Shown here: positions 62,391 through 64,000 of the stretch, in pieces
Layout of the letters: each line of letters starts with the position of its first letter
Position numbering within the stretch: the stretch's first letter is position 1
NCBI GenBank assembly: GCA_947504205.1
Contig: CANNGL010000002.1
Span: 840,001-904,000, forward strand
Length of the DNA stretch: 64,000 nucleotides
Direction of reading: 5' to 3'
Source of the DNA: an uncultured Litoreibacter sp.
GTDB lineage: Bacteria; Pseudomonadota; Alphaproteobacteria; Rhodobacterales; Rhodobacteraceae
Notes under the pieces: model-generated
The model's database searches: none
Told to the model about the DNA's origin: nothing
What the model saw: the letters and a program-made list of their open reading frames with translations, nothing else
Position numbers and translations under genes: made by a program

Positions 62391-63284
62391 ATGACCAGAT
62401 CCAATATCGCAGGCTTCACCAAAGAGCGGGTCAACGTTGGTAATATCTCGTTGAGCGCGCATCGTGGCGGGTCCGGTCCTCCGCTGGTCCTGCTACATGG
62501 ATATCCTCAGAACCATATGTGTTGGGAAAAGGTTGCTCCGACGTTGGCTCAGGATTTCACCTGCATAGTCCCTGATCTTCGAGGATACGGTGAAAGCGAT
62601 GCCCCACCAGATAGTGAGGATCACAGTATCTATTCGAAACGCCAAATGGCGCAGGACATCGTGGCGGTGTTAGATCATTACGAGTTTCCAAAAGCGCACA
62701 TCCTCGGCCATGATCGCGGGGGTCGTGTCGCGTACCGTTTTGCGCTGGATCATCCTAGTCGAGTAGATCGCTTGGGCATCATTGAAATTGTGCCAACTGG
62801 AGATTTTTGGGGGTCTTGGAATGCGGACCTGGGAATGAAAGCGTATCACTGGACCTTTCTTGCACAGCCTGCCCCGCTTCCAGAACGGATGATTGGTGCA
62901 GATCCGACCGCGTATATTGACTGGACCCTCAGCGCATGGACACTCGCGGCGCATTTGGATGTGTTCTCTACAGCAGCTTTGGAAAGCTATAGATCGCAAG
63001 CCAACAACCCGAGCCACCTTCATGCCATGTGCGCCGACTATCGCGCCGGAGCGACGTTTGACCGCGCCCTTGATGACGCTGACCGGGCGGCTGGCCGGAA
63101 GATCGAAAGCCCGTTAAGGTTCCTCTGGGCCGAGGGCGGTTTTCCTGCAGCCACCGGTGATCCTGCAGCGTTTTGGCGAAGTTGGGCTGACGATGTGACA
63201 GATCAATCGTGCATCTCTGGCCACTTTGTGATGGAAGAAAACCCGAAAGCTGTTTTGGACTGCTTTCAGGAGTTTTTCGCTTAA
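62391..63284 (+). CDS. Fluoroacetate-dehalogenase-like alpha/beta hydrolase
   Basis: A 297-residue enzyme. Aligned by eye with bacterial fluoroacetate dehalogenase, it keeps the nucleophile Asp108 and the carboxylate-binding Arg109 and Arg112 (GHDRGGRVAYR), the halide residues His153, Trp154 (YHWTFLAQPAPLPERM) and Tyr217 (MCADYRAGATF), and the base His278 (SGHFVMEE). The residue at the catalytic-acid place is Glu132 (IIEIVP) where I recall Asp. It should hydrolyse short haloacids, though an epoxide or ester substrate is possible. The ATG at 62391 is chosen from fit. Confidence 0.82.
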   Translation: MTRSNIAGFTKERVNVGNISLSAHRGGSGPPLVLLHGYPQNHMCWEKVAPTLAQDFTCIVPDLRGYGESDAPPDSEDHSIYSKRQMAQDIVAVLDHYEFPKAHILGHDRGGRVAYRFALDHPSRVDRLGIIEIVPTGDFWGSWNADLGMKAYHWTFLAQPAPLPERMIGADPTAYIDWTLSAWTLAAHLDVFSTAALESYRSQANNPSHLHAMCADYRAGATFDRALDDADRAAGRKIESPLRFLWAEGGFPAATGDPAAFWRSWADDVTDQSCISGHFVMEENPKAVLDCFQEFFA

Positions 63285-64000
63285 CCAAATATGCCTGTCA
63301 CCAGGAATATCTCTCCTGGGGTTAAGTCCGCCAGACCGCGCACTGTAGCAACAACTTCGCCATCCGCGAGGATTTGACTATTGGCACCGACGCTATTGGT
63401 TGTGATCACCGGTGGAGGTGTTCCTTCGACATATCCCAAGCGAATAATGTCTTCGCCCCGCGCATAGTCCAAGATTTCCGCACCATTGTCAGCATTGAGC
63501 CAAACACCCAGATCAAAGGCGTCGGCCTCTGAACCGCCTGTTGCCAGATCTCCATTTCCGATAACGAGTTGATCCATACCGGCATCGCCGATCAGAACAT
63601 CACCTTGGTCCAGATCGATGGCATCTACAACGCCGTCGTCTTTACCATCGTCGAGACCAAATATCTGATCGTTCCCAGCACCACCAACAAGTGTGTCAGC
63701 GCCCAGATCGCCATTAACCAGATCGTCCCCCTCATCACCGAGCAGGTAGTCTTCCCCGACGCCGCCGCTGAGTATATCACTGCCTGCTTCGCCGAGGATC
63801 AGGTCAGCTCCCGCTTCACCCACCAAAAGGTCATCAGCCGCGCCTCCTTCAATAGTGTCGGCACCGACCCCTCCGTAAATCGTATCCTCACCGGAGTCGC
63901 CTTTGAGGAAATCATCGCCCTCGAACCCGGCAATGGCATCAGCCCCAAAACCGCCCGAGACTGTATCATCTCCTTTGCCACCACTTATAAAGTCATCACC
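63281..64000 (-). CDS. RTX-type calcium-binding repeat protein (5' part outside window)
   Basis: The minus strand is open from the window edge to a stop at 63281 (239 residues plus stop; first codon of the window is in frame). It begins GDDFISGGKGDDTVSGGFGA and runs through many nonapeptide repeats of the GGxGxDxUx type, then a shorter non-repeat tail (TTNSVGANSQILADGEVV) rather than a further repeat block. Such proteins bind calcium after export, mostly by a type I system with a C-terminal signal. The true start lies beyond 64000. Its stop overlaps that of the hydrolase in a shared TTAA. Confidence 0.88.
   Translation of the reverse strand, partial: GDDFISGGKGDDTVSGGFGADAIAGFEGDDFLKGDSGEDTIYGGVGADTIEGGAADDLLVGEAGADLILGEAGSDILSGGVGEDYLLGDEGDDLVNGDLGADTLVGGAGNDQIFGLDDGKDDGVVDAIDLDQGDVLIGDAGMDQLVIGNGDLATGGSEADAFDLGVWLNADNGAEILDYARGEDIIRLGYVEGTPPPVITTNSVGANSQILADGEVVATVRGLADLTPGEIFLVTGIFG

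Noticed and set aside
1-64000. CRISPR arrays, insertion sequences, prophage or integrative elements
   Set aside because: Read through for regular spaced repeats, transposase or integrase motifs and terminal inverted repeats; none seen.

Overview
The window looks like a chromosomal segment of a marine-type alphaproteobacterium of the Rhodobacterales (Roseobacter/Rhodobacteraceae group). This rests on gene content and synteny: an RpoE-ChrR singlet-oxygen locus with its DUF1365/FAD-oxidoreductase operon, a 41-residue one-cysteine L36, a DinB with an N-terminal zinc ribbon, a doubled glycine-betaine permease, and many small conserved proteins of this order. The identification is inference; no rRNA is present. 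Most of the window is ordinary core and nutrient-uptake sequence, densely packed in short operons with 1-4 nt stop/start overlaps. I see no prophage, transposase, CRISPR array or plasmid functions.

Layout. 1-2 kb: periplasmic methionine-sulfoxide repair (msrP, msrQ) with a MerF-like membrane protein and a GDCCVxC cysteine-rich protein inserted between the two. 2-6 kb: an MFS carrier, a 2OG-Fe(II) oxygenase and a membrane-anchored glutamate-synthase-domain protein. 6-16 kb: a fasciclin protein, clpB, pyrF, two related small exported proteins with matching control regions, qmcA/nfeD, dinB, an N-formylglutamate amidohydrolase, tRNA-Val(GAC) and rpmJ. 16-21 kb: a glycine-betaine-type ABC operon and an EamA carrier. 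21-23 kb: a secreted caspase-fold protein whose catalytic residues appear lost. 23-33 kb: a complete branched-chain-amino-acid-type ABC transporter interleaved with a long-chain acyl-CoA ligase, a PaaK-like protein and a quinone-reductase-like enzyme, suggesting uptake and CoA activation of an organic acid. 33-37 kb: a single-gene formate dehydrogenase alpha subunit and a Lys1-type saccharopine dehydrogenase.

37-46 kb: the singlet-oxygen response region. rpoE-chrR has a good self-type promoter; the divergent operon encodes FAD oxidoreductase, DUF1365, MFS, DUF3833 and SDR proteins, and a flavin monooxygenase follows chrR. 46-64 kb: rmuC/mutL, two M16 peptidases, a DUF3035 lipoprotein, lspA, purH, a heparinase-like protein, an RsmB-like methyltransferase, an sdhAF4 homologue, dapB, rbfA, a phosphodiester glycosidase, truB, a DUF1643 protein, a fluoroacetate-dehalogenase-like hydrolase, and the 3' part of an RTX calcium-binding repeat protein that runs off the right end.

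The points most worth a second look are the msrP-merF-GDCCVxC-msrQ arrangement, the tandem small exported paralogues whose promoters align at identical spacing, a hairpin element placed just after two unrelated stop codons, the pseudo-caspase, the CoA-ligase/ABC cluster, and the dehalogenase with Glu at the catalytic-acid position.
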